Assembly: GCA_965215225.1 (NCBI GenBank)
Contig: OZ244039.1
Coordinates: 1,674,001 to 1,738,000, forward strand
Length of the DNA: 64,000 nucleotides
Direction of reading: 5' to 3'
Origin: G965215225 sp965215225
Lineage (GTDB): Bacteria > Pseudomonadota > Gammaproteobacteria > CBDBNL01 > JAAOII01
Within the stretch, counting starts at the first letter, position 1. Each line of letters opens with the position of its first letter. The notes under the pieces are model-generated. The model did not search any database, was not told the origin of the DNA, and saw only the letters and a program-made list of their open reading frames with translations. Below, piece by piece: positions 1 through 8,051 of this stretch. A program made the translations under genes and the position numbers.

Positions 1-372
1 AAAGCCCAAGCCTTTTTACAAGAGCATAATATTCGTTTATCTCTTTTTATAGATCCTCATCCCAAGCAGTTAGATGCGGCCGCCAAAACCGGCGCTCCCT
101 TTGTTGAGCTGCATACAGGCAGCTATGCAAATGCAACCAATGAGGAAGAGAGGCAAAAGGAATTGGAGATTATCATAGCTGCGGTGAATCACGCTCAGAG
201 TCTAGGACTGGAGGTGAATGCCGGCCACGGTCTTAATTACCAAAATGTGAAGGACATAGCTCGCATCCCGCAAATCTACGAACTAAACATAGGTCACTCC
301 ATAGTAGCCCGCGCCCTGTTTGTCGGTATGAGACAAGCGGTGCGCGAAATGAAGGATATGCTACTTATATAA
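1..372 (+). CDS. pdxJ: Pyridoxine 5'-phosphate synthase, 3' part (5' end outside window)
   Basis: This is the C-terminal 123 residues of PdxJ, which condenses 3-amino-2-oxopropyl phosphate with 1-deoxyxylulose 5-phosphate in vitamin B6 synthesis. Frame 1 is open from the first base to the TAA at 370-372. Diagnostic stretches are [17 protein letters not shown] and [16 protein letters not shown], which belong to the TIM-barrel phosphate and substrate site, and the tail with AVREMK is typical. The next gene begins 9 bp downstream on the same strand, so the two were probably co-transcribed. The amino-terminal half lies upstream of the window. Confidence 0.93.
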   Translation, partial: KAQAFLQEHNIRLSLFIDPHPKQLDAAAKTGAPFVELHTGSYANATNEEERQKELEIIIAAVNHAQSLGLEVNAGHGLNYQNVKDIARIPQIYELNIGHSIVARALFVGMRQAVREMKDMLLI

Positions 373-964
373 GGCCGGCTGTTGATTTTCCCCGACCCGC
401 CTATTATCATCGCCCATCGCGGCTATAGTAGTCGGTATCCAGAGAACACCCTTCCCGCCTTTAGCGCCGCCCTCGAAGCTGGCGCTCAAGGAATAGAACT
501 AGATATCACCCTCAGCCGCGATAATCACTATATGGTGATCCACGATGACACAATCAATCGCACCACTAATGCCAATGGCTATGTCCATCAATTTAACAAG
601 GAGGAGTTGCAACAGCTGGATGCTGGCAGCTGGTTTGACGCCAGATTTAGCAATAGTCATATCCCAGAACTTGGTGAAGTATTTGACTTGATTGGCGACC
701 AGCTGCTAATCAATGTAGAAATCAAGCCACAGTCAAACCAGACCAAATGGCTAGAAGGGCTAGTGAAGATGATAGTCGACTATCAATTAGAAGATAGTGT
801 CTTCCTCTCCAGTTTTGACCATAGCTTCTTGCCACTCCTAGCTCAGCTGAACTCCAATATAGGATTTGGTCTGCTCTATGATTCAGTGCCTGACAATATA
901 ACAATCGGTCAAGCCTGCTCCTTACATCTCCCAGTTGAGGGCGAAGATTGGCTGCCAACTATCA

Positions 965-972
965 TAAAGAAA
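965..972. repeat. Target-site duplication, left copy
   Basis: The 8-bp sequence TAAAGAAA directly abuts the left end of the IS and is repeated exactly at 2314-2321 at its right end. Eight bp is the duplication length known for the IS1595 family. The perfect match implies a recent insertion. Confidence 0.93.
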
Positions 973-1009
973 GGGACTTGTATACCTGAGTTCACCAAGC
1001 GTCCATTTC

Positions 1010-1177
1010 TTATTTACCTCTATTTTTTTGTGGGCTGCTGGGAGTAGGCTTATTAGCGCATAAGAAATCCACAATAGCAAAAAACTCCTTGCGAGTGATT
1101 GGACGCAAATTAGGATTAAGACTCGCAGGGCGGTCGTATTTACTCGCTGGCTTCTTTACTCGTCTACTAATTGGCAT
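1010..1177 (-). CDS. Small 55-residue ORF inside the IS1595 element (possible passenger)
   Basis: An ATG-initiated ORF of 55 codons lies between the transposase stop and the left end of the IS, on the same strand as the transposase. It is basic and proline-rich, beginning MPISRRVKKPASKYDRP and holding ITRKEFFAIVDFLC. I do not recognise a family, and no clear ribosome binding site precedes it. Some IS1595 relatives carry passenger genes, so it may be real, but it could equally be a chance ORF. Confidence 0.3.
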   Translation of the reverse strand: MPISRRVKKPASKYDRPASLNPNLRPITRKEFFAIVDFLCANKPTPSSPQKNRGK

Positions 1178-1282
1178 CTCATTCATTATTCATTAAATAG
1201 GTAACAAAATGAGGATCCCTATTCCTTCGAATACCCTCACTGCTCTCAATAGAGCATAATCTTTTTATGGGCTACATCTTGT

Positions 1283-2260
1283 TCACAAGCCATAGGATAC
1301 TTTCCCAATCAACTGCTTATAAGTCAACCGCTTCCCGATTGCTCCTTCACAAATAGCCTTAATCCTATCCATGGTATCTATCTCGCAGCTGCCTTGATTA
1401 AGACGAAAGACAAACTCATCAACATAACGGTCGATGTGCTTCTTAGAGAAGTGATGGAAGGTCCCGTGATAACCACGCTTCAATAACGCCCAAACACTCT
1501 CTATACCATTCGTGTGCGCCATTCCATTTATAAACTCGCCTACTGAGTGATTGACTAACAGCTTGTGATAGCCCCTCACCGGCCTGTAAAACCTTGCTTC
1601 ATCCGTAGAGATAATACTGCCACGAACTACATTCTTATCTATGAACGCTTGGATTGTCTCGCTATTGAGTTTATCTACCGACCGCGCCCGCACTCGACCC
1701 CCTCTTTCACGGATACCTATGACCGCCTCCTTCGTCTTGGTGCTACGCCCCTGAGCTCCCTTTACCTGCTTATTCTTATGCTTATTGCTCTCCCGCCCGC
1801 CTATGTAGGTCTCATCTATCTCTACTATGCCTTGGAGAAGATCAGTCGAACCCGACCGCATCGCTTCACGGATGCGATGAAACAAAAACCAAGCCGTCTT
1901 ATAAGTAACCCCTACCTCCTTAGAGAATTGCATAGCAGAGATGCCCTTGCGCCCAGTCACTATCACATACATACCAAATAGCCAAGCCCTTATGCCTACC
2001 TTAGAACGCTCCATAACCGTCCCGCTCTTAGCCGTGAAAACGCCTCGACACTTGTGGCACTTGTAATAGCCCTTGCGACCTAAATGCATAATCTTAGCGT
2101 GATCGCAAGTAGGACAACGAACGCCATCGCGCCAACGCCGAGAAACATAAAACTCCCGCGCTGCATCTTCATCGGGGAACAACTGCATAAACTGAAATAC
2201 GCTTAGTGTTTCAGCTATTCTCTTCTGATTTACATCATTTATCTTTATATCATTCATCAT
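1283..2260 (-). CDS. IS1595-family transposase
   Basis: 325-residue DDE transposase that cuts and joins the IS ends. The N-terminal zinc ribbon has CPTC near residue 50 and CHKC near residue 70. The catalytic core follows with IDETYIGG (first Asp, about residue 150), STDEARFY (second Asp, about 222) and a third site in the HTNGIESVWALLKRG region (about 250-265), where this family uses Asn or His in place of the third acidic residue. The length is normal and the frame is unbroken, so the element may still be active. Two Met codons stand at the start and either could serve. Confidence 0.93.
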   Translation of the reverse strand: MMNDIKINDVNQKRIAETLSVFQFMQLFPDEDAAREFYVSRRWRDGVRCPTCDHAKIMHLGRKGYYKCHKCRGVFTAKSGTVMERSKVGIRAWLFGMYVIVTGRKGISAMQFSKEVGVTYKTAWFLFHRIREAMRSGSTDLLQGIVEIDETYIGGRESNKHKNKQVKGAQGRSTKTKEAVIGIRERGGRVRARSVDKLNSETIQAFIDKNVVRGSIISTDEARFYRPVRGYHKLLVNHSVGEFINGMAHTNGIESVWALLKRGYHGTFHHFSKKHIDRYVDEFVFRLNQGSCEIDTMDRIKAICEGAIGKRLTYKQLIGKVSYGL

Positions 2261-2313
2261 ACAAGTATTATACTAGAAAATAATTAATTGGTGAACTCAG
2301 ATATACAAGTCCC

Positions 2314-2321
2314 TAAAGAAA
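2314..2321. repeat. Target-site duplication, right copy
   Basis: Exact repeat of the TAAAGAAA found at 965-972, directly abutting the right terminal repeat of the IS1595 element. Confidence 0.93.
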
Positions 2322-2456
2322 ACAAAAGATAAGGAGATTCCCATACTAGTTTGGACTGTCAATGACCCAGACCAAGCCCATAAGCTAGTTGCTCAAGGGG
2401 CGGCAGGCATCTTCACCGATTATCCAGCCGAGATGCTCGAAGCCCTGAAAAGAACA

Positions 2457-3317
2457 TCAGGCAGGGATATCAAAACCTAAGACCAGGCCGCTCAGCACCA
2501 GCCAGCCAAACCAGTGGTTGCCACGAAAACTGGCGAAACAGGCAATAGGATCCTGATAGCCTTTGGTCTGAAACCAATGAAAGACGAACAGCCCCCCTCC
2601 TAGCCCTAGCATAATATAGTAGCCAAAAGACAGGGAGAAAACTATGCCCAAGAGCAACAAGCCACACAACAATATGCCCTGACAACAAACAATGACGAGA
2701 GGGGCTCGGTCACCAAAATAAAGAGCACTGGAATGAATACCCAAAACCATATCCTCCTCCTTATCACACAGAGCATACTGGGTATCATAAGCCAGTATCC
2801 ATAAGAAATTAAGGGCATAGAGAAACCAAACCACTAGGGGCAGGTTGCCAGCCTGAGCTGCATAAGCCATAGGGACGCCCCAACTAAAGACCAAGCCAAG
2901 TGCCAGCTGAGGAATGGGAATAAAGCGTTTTGCCAAAGGATACAAAAGAGCGCCAGCCAAACCTATGGGGGCGAGCAAAAGAACCAAGCGATTAAGCAAC
3001 AAGAGCAACGAAAGAGCCAAGAGGATGAGGATGACTAAGAGAACAAGCGCCTGAGACGGGCTTAGCTGGCCGCGAGCAAGAGGACGATTGCGAGTCCGCC
3101 TCACCTTGCCATCCAGGTCCCTATCCCACAGATCATTTACAACACAGCCAGCGCTTCTCATGATGACAGTCCCCAAGATAAATATCACTAGCAGATCGGT
3201 CGCTGGCAATCCTTGAGCCGCAACCACCAATGCCCAAAGAGTAGGAGGCAACAGAAGAAGAATGCCAACTGGCTGATGCCAACGCATAAGATGAAGATAG
3301 GGAATGATAGCTTTCAT
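2457..3317 (-). CDS. ubiA: 4-hydroxybenzoate polyprenyltransferase
   Basis: Integral membrane prenyltransferase that attaches the polyprenyl tail to 4-hydroxybenzoate in ubiquinone synthesis. Of 286 residues, the opening MRWHQPVGILLLLPPTLWAL and the first Asp-rich motif NDLWDRDLD followed by RTRNRPLA are classic. The second Asp motif is in the AYDTQYALCDKEED stretch. About eight hydrophobic segments are visible. The frame stays open upstream to 3371, but that stretch is the 3' end of rnpB, so I place the start at ATG 3317 (MKAIIPYLHLM), just after the RNA. The 3' end overlaps the broken glycerophosphodiesterase gene tail to tail. Confidence 0.93.
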   Translation of the reverse strand: MKAIIPYLHLMRWHQPVGILLLLPPTLWALVVAAQGLPATDLLVIFILGTVIMRSAGCVVNDLWDRDLDGKVRRTRNRPLARGQLSPSQALVLLVILILLALSLLLLLNRLVLLLAPIGLAGALLYPLAKRFIPIPQLALGLVFSWGVPMAYAAQAGNLPLVVWFLYALNFLWILAYDTQYALCDKEEDMVLGIHSSALYFGDRAPLVIVCCQGILLCGLLLLGIVFSLSFGYYIMLGLGGGLFVFHWFQTKGYQDPIACFASFRGNHWFGWLVLSGLVLGFDIPA

Positions 3318-3328
3318 CACAAATAAAG

Positions 3329-3670
3329 AAGCGAGTTGGTCTATAAGCTGGGTTCTGTTGAAGGCAATCATTTATCTTAGCGATCTACCCGTGCCAAATA
3401 CGAGCAGCATAAAAGCACTGTTTGATCTTGCTTCGGATGGGGTTTACCCTGCCATGACTGTTACCAATCACGCGGTGCGCTCTTACCACACCTTTTCACC
3501 CTTACTCCATCAACAGATGAAGCGGTGTATTTTCTGCGGCACTGTCCATAAGCTCACGCTTTCCGATTTCCCCTTAAGGCTCACGCCTTTGGATTAATCG
3601 GCATCCTTGCTCTATGAAGCCCAGACTTTCCTCTCTGCCAAAACAGAGCGACTGCCCAACCAACTCGCTT
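3329..3670 (-). ncRNA. rnpB: RNase P RNA (M1 RNA)
   Basis: Catalytic RNA that removes tRNA 5' leaders. Reading the minus strand, the 5' end AAGCGAGTTGGT pairs with the 3' end ACCAACTCGCTT to form helix P1, which fixes both ends at about 342 nt. Conserved blocks in order are GAGGAAAGTC with GGGCTTCATAGAGCA after it, GGGTGAAAAGGTGTGGTAAG AGCGCACCGCG, the GGCAGGGTAAACCCC region, and ACAGAACCCAGCTTATAGA near the 3' end. All are bacterial RNase P core sequences. It lies directly upstream of ubiA. A tandem array of its own 5' third lies directly upstream of it. Confidence 0.93.
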
Positions 3671-4210
3671 AAGAACCATTATAGCAATATTTTCTGCGGC
3701 ACCCTTATACTCCCCATAAGCTCGCGCTTTCCGATTAATCAGCATCCTGCTCTATGAAGCCCCTGCCAAAACAGAGCGACTGCCCAACCAACTCGCTTAA
3801 GAACCATTATAGCAATATTTTCGGCGGCGCCCTGATACTCCCCGTGAACTCACGCTCCCCGATTTCCCCTTAGGCTCACGCCTTTGGATTAATCGGCATC
3901 CTTGCTCTATGAAGCCCAGACTTTCCTCTCTGTCAAAACAGAGCGACTGCCCAACCAACTCGCCTAAAAACCATTATAGCAATATTTTCGGCGGCGCCCT
4001 AATACTCCCCATAAGCTCACGCTTTCCGATTAATCAGCATCCTGCTCTATGAAGCCCCTGCCAAAACAGAGCGACTGCCCAACCAACTCGCTTAAGAACC
4101 ATTATAGCAATATTTTCGGCGGCGCCCTGATACTCCCCGTGAACTCACGCTCCCCGATTTCCCCTTAGGCTCACGCCTTTGGATTAATCGGCATCCTTGC
4201 TCTATGAAGC
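3671..4210 (-). repeat. Tandem array of truncated rnpB 5' modules, each with a promoter
   Basis: Upstream of the functional rnpB lie four further copies of its first ~100-150 nt with its promoter, in the same orientation, at 3671-3798, 3799-3965, 3966-4093 and 4094-about 4210. Lengths alternate: the 128-bp units lack the conserved GAGGAAAGTC block, while the ~167-bp units keep it. Units one and three, and two and four, are nearly identical, so a two-unit block was itself duplicated. Each unit has the TGCTATAAT promoter and the 5' strand of helix P1 but lacks the catalytic core. Transcripts from the upstream promoters would run into the intact rnpB. Confidence 0.88.
3678..3686 (-). promoter_or_regulatory. 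rnpB promoter, extended -10
   Basis: On the minus strand the sequence TGCTATAAT forms an extended -10 element (TGn-TATAAT) seven bases before the first base of RNase P RNA. No convincing -35 box is seen, which is common for extended -10 promoters. The same element is repeated at 3806-3814, 3973-3981 and 4101-4109 ahead of the truncated copies. Confidence 0.7.
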
Positions 4211-4215
4211 CATTG

Positions 4216-4542
4216 TCAATCGTAGATCCATTTTCTTTCTTTGACGGGACGACCTCTTTTCATTGCCCCTTCCTCACTTAGTAATTTTTCTTGGAGATGC
4301 CTTGCTTTACTATCAGGAGGCAAGGCTATTTCAAGATTGCTTCTTACTACCCGAAACCAAGGCAGTTTCATTCCAGCTGGCGTTAAACGCAAACATCTAG
4401 CTACTGAGCGAGCATAACCGGGATAACCTATGCCCTTAGCAATATCACCATAGCTAGTGACCCGTCCTGGTGGGATTAAGGAAATCAGCTGATAGACCGC
4501 GGCGCAAAATGAACAAGGATTTTTGCCATCAAAGATTTTCAT
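4216..4542 (-). CDS. Alkyltransferase-like protein (MGMT-fold DNA-binding protein, Atl/YbaZ type)
   Basis: 108 residues covering only the C-terminal DNA-binding domain of O6-alkylguanine transferases. Such proteins bind O6-alkylguanine and flag it for nucleotide excision repair. The helix-turn-helix region VTSYGDIAKGIGYPGYARSV and the active-site segment LPWFRVV are visible. True transferases have PCHRV with a reactive Cys; here Cys is Trp, the mark of ATL proteins, and the usual His is Phe, which is less common. The start is ATG 4542. A copy of its first ~75 bp and upstream flank lies 2.9 kb away at 7383-7556. Confidence 0.85.
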   Translation of the reverse strand: MKIFDGKNPCSFCAAVYQLISLIPPGRVTSYGDIAKGIGYPGYARSVARCLRLTPAGMKLPWFRVVRSNLEIALPPDSKARHLQEKLLSEEGAMKRGRPVKERKWIYD

Positions 4543-4833
4543 TTCTTTCAGTAGTCATTCTATGCTTATCTAGGTCTTAACAAAAGATGAATAGAGCCTC
4601 TTGCTTACTGACTTTATATGAAACCTTTGATTCACTATTCTAACTAATGTCCTAACTAATGCTTAACTAATGAAAGCCTTTTGGTGAATAGAGTTTGTTT
4701 GAGCTATATTCCTTTTATAGAAATTTTTGAAGAATGAAGCTAAAGAAGTTCAGAATTAAGCCCCTTGCAGCTTCTAGTCTCTAGCCGTTAGATTGAGATT
4801 AAATATAGCTGTATAGAAGTTCTAAGCTAGTTT

Positions 4834-7130
4834 CTATTTGTTCAACTCTTGGTCTAGAAGCATCTGGTTTAGTTCGGGTTCGCCAGCGCTATTCAAAGAC
4901 CACCAATTACGCCAGTCGGCAGGACTGATAGGAGTGCAGCGAATGGCGGGATATTCATTCGTCCCACCAAAATCCCAAATAAGATTGTCATCAATTTTTT
5001 CTGCTTCTTCTATATTCCCACTATTATCCCTATCACACCAGACCGCCAATGGCACGTCCTCTCCACTAACAAATATATCTGTTTCATCGTCCCAATCGGC
5101 ATAAATCCCCTCATAACCAGTCGGTATCCGAAGTTCATCGCTAGTTTTAGCTTCACCAAGCCTGCCACTATTTCTACCACTAGTCTCACTGTCCCAATAA
5201 GAAGCAACTCCAGCGCTAGTCCTGCCTTCCCTCCCAACCAGCATATTAGTATCACTGCCTGAGACTACATAAGAATAAGCAACTTGACCAGAGACAAAGT
5301 TGCCCGCCAGACCACCTATCCAACTACCAATCATGTTCACCTCACCTGCCACAACCGAAGAAGAAACAATCCGAGCCGAATCACCATACCCCACTAGGCC
5401 GCCTACGCTATTGCTCCCTCTCACCTCACCCACCACAACCGAAGAAGAGACTATCTGAGCCGATACACCATACCCCACTAGGCCTCCTATCCAACTACCA
5501 ATCATGTTCACCTCACCTGCCACAACCGAAGAAGAAACAATCCGAGATTCGAAACCACCCCCCGCCAGACCGCCTACAGCATGACGATTCCCTCTCACCT
5601 CACCCACCACAACCGAAGAAGAAATAATCGTAGCATTTCGACAATACCCTATCAGGCCACCTACATCACCACCAGTCCCGCTCACCTCACCCACCACAAC
5701 CGAAGAAGAATGAATCCGAGCCGATCGGCCAAACCCCACCAGACCACCCACTTCATTCTCACCTATTACTCTCTCGGCACGAAGAGTCAGATTGCGAATC
5801 GTCACGCCTGCAGCTATATATCCAAACAAACCCACACAATTCTCACCTGAACGACGAATGCTTAAATCACTAATCATAAAACCATTGCCCTCAAAAGTCC
5901 CATTAAAAGCAGCTCCTTGACATCCAACTGTAGAACTATCTGTATCATTTCCCAAAGGCCGCCAGCCAGCACCACCACTATAAGCAGCAAGACTTATATC
6001 AGCAACCAGCTCATAACCAGAACAAGAGGTAATGCCATCGTCACCACCACAGCCAGTGGTGTTGAGCTCCGCACTATCCGATAACCTACGCCCATCGCCC
6101 CTCAAAGCATACCTCACTGCATCTAATTCCGCTGCCCTGACTAGCTCTATCAACCCATCCCCATCATCATCCATGTCCGTCCCATCCATTGCCCCATCAT
6201 TATCGCAATCGGCTAGTTTGGCGCATCCCCTTGCCTCAGCACCATCTCCCACACCATCAGTATCGCAATCGGTAGTTTGGACACACCCAGCCTCTTCATC
6301 ATCATCTCTTCTTCCATCATTATCGCAATCAGCCTCTATTACACAATTTACCGCTACTTCATCTATATCTCTGACAGTATCCCCATCGCAATCTGCTAAC
6401 AGCGAACAACTCAGTCCGCCTAAACCACTCTGTCGCTCCCTCTCATGAGTATCAGCCAACCCATCATTATCGTCATCCATATCCTCACCTGTATCACGGC
6501 AACCATCCTCATCATTATCGGTCGATGAATTACTCTGCCACCTGATCTCATCACCGGGATCATCGCATTGGTCTTCCCCATTATCAACACCATCTCCATC
6601 TATATCATCATCTACACTATTCGCTCGCCTATCTCCATCTGTATCCAGCCCTGGTCGAATGCCTCCCTTGTTATAATCTTCCTCATTCTCTTCCCAAACA
6701 AAAACTATCTTCACCTCCTGCTGCCCTCCATCATCAAGTGTGCCTATAATCTGGAAAGTGTAATTGGACATATCATCTAGTCCGATAAATCTATAGCTGT
6801 CATCACTAAATTCGGCTATGTTGATATATTCATCTACATATTTAGTTCCACTGATAGCCGTGATGTTCAAAAAAACGAAATTGCCAAAGTCCGATTGGTT
6901 GCCTATGCGAAAACCACCCTCTATGGGAGCAAAAGTAAGACGCACCTCAGGAGCATCAGGAGTGCCCCCACCCGAACTGCCCCCCCCCCCCCCCCCGCAC
7001 AAGCAGTAAGAACTAAGAGGCTAATTCCAGCTAAGCAGAAAAGACATCCCCTTGCCAGAGAATATGAATGCCTGAGCAAGAGAGGCGTCTTAACAAAAAG
7101 CTGTTGAAAAAAATTAAATTTGTCGGTCAT
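4834..7130 (-). CDS. Phase-variable surface lipoprotein with TSP3-like Ca-binding and GLUG repeats (frame broken in a G17 tract)
   Basis: The 5' part (from ATG 7130) encodes a lipoprotein signal peptide ending LVLTAC. The main part (to TAG at 4834) lies in another frame that meets it inside a run of 17 G. With 18 or 15 G the two join into one protein of about 764 residues; with 17 it ends about 69 residues in, so the gene is predicted OFF. After a Gly/Ser linker comes a conserved domain ([21 protein letters not shown]), then Asp-rich calcium-binding repeats ([19 protein letters not shown]), a CSGYELVADI domain, six or so GLUG-type repeats (GGLVGYG with SSSVVVGEV) and a Trp-rich C-terminal domain. 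It has two paralogues at 26828-28942 and 29287-31507. Likely an outer-surface protein; adhesion is an inference. Assembly error in the homopolymer is the alternative. Confidence 0.8.
6980..6996 (-). repeat. Poly-G tract (17 G on the coding strand)
   Basis: Seventeen consecutive C on the plus strand lie 3-5 codons after the lipobox Cys of the lipoprotein gene. Slipped-strand mispairing in such tracts is a well-known basis of phase variation. Here 17 places the signal peptide and body in different frames, while 15 or 18 would fuse them. Confidence 0.9.
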
Positions 7131-7245
7131 AGTGCCTTATTATACTGAATTAACAACAAAGTTAATAACAAAAAGCCGCTAAAAAAAATTAAATTTACTT
7201 GCCATAGTGTTTTATTATAGCTACTTAATATAGTGCCTTATTATA
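7096..7245 (-). repeat. Tandem copy of the lipoprotein 5' region
   Basis: The start region of the lipoprotein (7096-7144, holding the ATG and an A/T-rich coding start) is repeated at about 7169-7218 with a second ATG and a very similar coding start. A third fragment of the upstream sequence (TAGTGCCTTATTATA) follows near 7229-7245. The upstream copies lead into no open frame. This is another case of a duplicated gene end beside an intact one. Confidence 0.65.
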
Positions 7246-7382
7246 GCTGCTTATATTGGCTTATATTGACAAGCCTTTGAAGATTTTTTTTCATAGGGTG
7301 AATTATAAGTGATTGATTGACAATATCAAAGAGATTACAGACAAGAAAAATTTGCATTCAAAGAAGAACAAGAACAAGTGCC

Positions 7383-7556
7383 TCGTCCTGGCGGGATTAA
7401 GGAAATCAGCTGATAGACGGCGGCGCAGAATGAACAAGGATTGTTGCTATCAAAGATTTTCATTTCTTTCAGTAGTCATTCTATGCCTTATCTATGGCTT
7501 ATCTAGGTCTTAACAAAAAATGAATACAGCCTCTTGTTTATTGAGTTTATAACTTT
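7383..7556 (-). repeat. Displaced copy of the 5' end of the alkyltransferase-like gene
   Basis: This stretch matches 4463-4615 in the same orientation. It holds the first ~25 codons of the alkyltransferase-like gene, its ATG and about 70 bp of upstream flank, with a few substitutions and small insertions. The fragment runs into unrelated sequence and cannot make a protein of that family. The two copies bracket the lipoprotein gene as direct repeats. The remainder of 7246-7579 is A/T-rich with no gene that I can support. Confidence 0.75.
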
Positions 7557-7579
7557 ATAATGGTTAAAAAACAACTACT

Positions 7580-7801
7580 ATGCCAGATATTGACGAAAAA
7601 AGGGCTAGGTTTAAGAGACTAGCTGCTCAACGAACCAACGCTGTGGTGAAGGCACTGAGAATCTTAGGAAACTGTGGCAATAGATCTACCTATGAATATA
7701 CCGATGAGGAGGTGAGAAAGGTATTTGATGAGGTAGAGCACTCTGTCAAAGAAACCAAAGAGAGATTTCAATCACAGAGGGAGCGTAAGTTTAGATTATA
7801 G
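7580..7801 (+). CDS. Small conserved hypothetical protein, 73 residues
   Basis: A charged, helical protein beginning MPDIDEKRARFKRLAAQR. The stretch ILGNCGNRSTYEYT resembles a conserved short protein found in unrelated bacteria (pattern LGN-x-NRS-x-YEY-T) whose function is unknown. That likeness is from memory and is not tested. A TATAAT lies at about 7555, some 20 bp before the ATG, and could be its promoter. It stands alone among minus-strand genes. Confidence 0.6.
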   Translation: MPDIDEKRARFKRLAAQRTNAVVKALRILGNCGNRSTYEYTDEEVRKVFDEVEHSVKETKERFQSQRERKFRL

Positions 7802-8051
7802 CGCGCAGGTCCTATATGCTTAGCTATTTCTGAGCGAATGGTCCTGGATGAGTAAGCGTTTCTTTGCTTTAGACAAATTGCCCCAATAAATAAGAATAAA
7901 AAATAAAACTCACTTAATATTTGATACTTGATACTTCCAAGTGAGCGAATGCTTCCAAATGAGTAGGAATGAACAAGTGCTTCTTTGCTTAGTGTTGCTT
8001 ATATACTTCTATACTTCTGATACTTCCCCCTCAATATTAATCTATCCCCTA

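Larger units (their letters stand above)
973..2313 (-). mobile_element. IS1595-family insertion sequence, 1341 bp, intact
   Basis: The element is bounded by 24-bp terminal inverted repeats at 973-996 and 2290-2313 that differ at one position (outer bases GGGACTTGTATA). It carries one full-length transposase gene on the minus strand and about 290 bp beyond the end of that gene, which holds a possible small passenger ORF. Perfect 8-bp duplications flank it. The combination of zinc-ribbon transposase, 8-bp duplication and GGG ends fits the IS1595 family. It interrupts the glycerophosphodiesterase gene. Confidence 0.93.
382..2480 (+). pseudogene. Glycerophosphodiester phosphodiesterase gene split by an IS1595 element
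   Basis: The enzyme would hydrolyse glycerophosphodiesters to glycerol 3-phosphate and an alcohol. The 5' part (382-972, TTG start) encodes 197 residues with the GDPD motifs AHRGYSSRYPENT and GIELDI...VIHDD, which hold the metal and catalytic residues. The 3' part (2322-2480) encodes ILVWTVND and GIFTDYP, the C-terminal barrel strands. Removing the IS (973-2313) and one 8-bp target copy joins the two parts exactly in frame into a 249-residue protein, close to the usual family length. As it stands, translation runs into the IS and stops at 1047 after about 24 foreign residues, losing the last part of the barrel, so the gene is almost certainly dead. Its 3' end overlaps the convergent ubiA by 24 bp. 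Confidence 0.9.

Noticed and set aside
1565..1981. 138-codon plus-strand ORF
   Set aside because: Antisense shadow of the IS1595 transposase gene.
3304..3597. 97-codon plus-strand ORF
   Set aside because: It lies antisense within RNase P RNA and ends in its 5' domain.
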